Shown here one piece after another: positions 63,122 through 64,000 of a stretch of 64,000 bases of DNA. Source of the stretch: Streptomyces sp. ISL-36 (GTDB lineage: Bacteria > Actinomycetota > Actinomycetes > Streptomycetales > Streptomycetaceae); the NCBI RefSeq assembly GCF_018614205.1, contig NZ_JAGGOS010000113.1, positions 16,132 through 80,131 on the forward strand, given 5' to 3'. A model generated the notes under the pieces. That model saw only the letters and a list, made by a program, of their open reading frames with translations, did no database searches and was not told the DNA's origin. The translations under genes were made by a program, and so were the position numbers. The stretch's first letter is position 1. Each line of letters opens with the position of its first letter.

Positions 63122-64000
63122 ATGACGGTGTATCAACTCCCGGTGGAGGTGGCCGCCTTCGCGCGCCACCTCGGAGAGCTTGCGACCCGCTTGGAGCCGG
63201 GTGAGGGCTGGTACGGGGTCTTCGCGAGCCGGGACCCGGAAGGTCTGCGGGCCTGCTTCGACGGCGTGGACATCCTGCCCTGGGACGTCGTCGAGTCCCT
63301 GCTCCAGGACCTCGGGGAGGCGGGCACCGGCCCTGGGACGGCGCGGGCCAGGGCGCTGCACGGCGCGGCGGCGACCGCCCACGACCGACGGCCCGGCGGC
63401 CGCGAGGCGCTGCGCGAGCGTCTGGAAGTGATGGAACGGGAACGGCAGTACGCGGAGGCCCGTTCCCACGAGCTCGGCGCCCGCCTGCGGGCGGCCCCGG
63501 CCTCCCCGGACGCGTCCGGACTGAACAATGAGCTGGCCTGGGCCCAGGACGACCACAGGCGTGCGACGGCCCGCATCGCCGAGCTGACGGCCCGACTCGC
63601 CCGCCTCGCGAGCGTGGCAGGAGAGGCAGGAGAGGCAGGAGAGGCGAGAGGGGCGGGGGAGTCTGAAGGGGCGGGCCAGGGTCCGCACGCGGTGGCCCCG
63701 GCTCACGCGGCGCCCAAGCGGCGTCCCCGCGGGGCCCGGTACGCCTGGATGGACGAGGTCGAGGAGGCGGGGGAGGCCGCACCCGAGGTCGTCCCCGCTC
63801 TGCCGATGGCCGCTGCCGCACCGCGCGGCGCTCGGTTCGGCGGAGTGGAGGCGCCGGCCGCCCCCGCGCCCGCCACCACCGCGGGGGAGGGCGCCGAGGG
63901 CGAGGGCGCCGCGGAGGCGGCGCGCGCCGCCGGGAACGCGGTCTACGCGCTCCGGCGACTGCGCGCCCAGGGCCGTGGCGGCGAGGCCCACGCCCTGCTG
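63122..64000 (+). CDS. UL36-like large hypothetical protein (partial, right edge)
   Basis: The frame is open from ATG 63122 through the end of the window (293 codons, no stop). It begins MTVYQLPVEVAAFARHLGELATRLEPGEGWYGVFASRDPEG and resembles Streptomyces proteins annotated as very large tegument protein UL36-like, whose function is unknown. A coiled-coil-like region (about 95-165) and a low-complexity Gly/Glu/Ala stretch (about 165-200, from a 9-bp tandem repeat) follow. The viral name reflects composition only. Confidence 0.78.
   Translation, partial: MTVYQLPVEVAAFARHLGELATRLEPGEGWYGVFASRDPEGLRACFDGVDILPWDVVESLLQDLGEAGTGPGTARARALHGAAATAHDRRPGGREALRERLEVMERERQYAEARSHELGARLRAAPASPDASGLNNELAWAQDDHRRATARIAELTARLARLASVAGEAGEAGEARGAGESEGAGQGPHAVAPAHAAPKRRPRGARYAWMDEVEEAGEAAPEVVPALPMAAAAPRGARFGGVEAPAAPAPATTAGEGAEGEGAAEAARAAGNAVYALRRLRAQGRGGEAHALL
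63616..63642 (+). repeat. Three-copy 9-bp tandem repeat
   Basis: GGCAGGAGA is repeated three times in tandem within the UL36-like coding sequence, adding Gly-Glu-Ala residues, and is followed by a degenerate fourth copy. Confidence 0.85.

Noticed and set aside
63122..64000. Viral or prophage origin suggested by the UL36 name
   Set aside because: The name is a compositional annotation artefact in actinobacteria; there are no phage genes or attachment sites around it.

Overview
The window is high-GC DNA with GTG/TTG starts, ATGA-type start/stop overlaps and many Streptomyces-type families (IclR AllR, DesK-type two-component systems, F420/PPOX and UL36-like proteins). It reads as chromosomal DNA of a Streptomyces species. 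I recognise the broad gene order (catalase, tartronate semialdehyde reductase, hydroxypyruvate isomerase, uricase operon, malate synthase, AllR, allantoinase, allantoicase) as resembling the purine/allantoin region of S. coelicolor. That comparison is from memory, not from a search.

Region 1 (470-12146) is purine breakdown. On the minus strand, hyi and glxR take up the carbon of glyoxylate, and katA removes peroxide. On the plus strand run a thiamine-binding-like protein, a small HTH protein, then uraD, uraH, uricase, an NCS2 permease, 8-oxoguanine deaminase, a second NCS2 permease and a hydantoin/allantoin racemase-like protein. Urate goes to 5-hydroxyisourate, then OHCU, then allantoin. Region 2 (12288-17796) holds poorly characterised genes: a maleylpyruvate-isomerase-like protein, an FN3 lipoprotein, a large unknown protein and a secreted GDSL hydrolase. 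Region 3 (18029-28461) returns to allantoin and glyoxylate use: malate synthase, a MobA-like nucleotidyltransferase, allR, allB and alc. A two-component system next to an ABC exporter lies among them. Four sites share the dyad TCAACA-N3-TGTTGA, upstream of katA, uraD, aceB and allB. In three of the four it overlaps a -35 box. I infer a common repressor, most simply AllR.

Region 4 (28697-38373) contains an SDR, a DHFR-like protein, an EamA exporter, a VOC protein divergent from a large LuxR regulator, and a histidine kinase-response regulator-P450-thioesterase string. Region 5 (38504-45145) is a sugar locus: Gfo/Idh dehydrogenase divergent from a GntR regulator, a ribose-type ABC transporter, a ROK kinase and an anchored protein. 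Region 6 (45332-53054) has a PcaD-PcaC fusion, an MBL hydrolase, exonuclease III, a GDPD lipoprotein and a glutamate-type ABC transporter. Region 7 (53107-64000) has a secreted CocE-like hydrolase, a radical SAM protein with an unusual CX8CX2C cysteine motif divergent from a P450, gamma-glutamyltransferase, a methionine aminopeptidase divergent from an XRE regulator, an NmrA/HxlR pair, a PPOX protein and the start of a UL36-like protein cut by the window edge.

Three patterns cross the window. First is the shared dyad above. Second, at several gene 3' ends short tandem duplications span or abut the stop codon. Third, at least twelve genes have a TANNNT-like -10 box only 6-8 nt before the start codon, suggesting leaderless transcripts. 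No rRNA, tRNA, CRISPR array, insertion sequence or phage module was seen.
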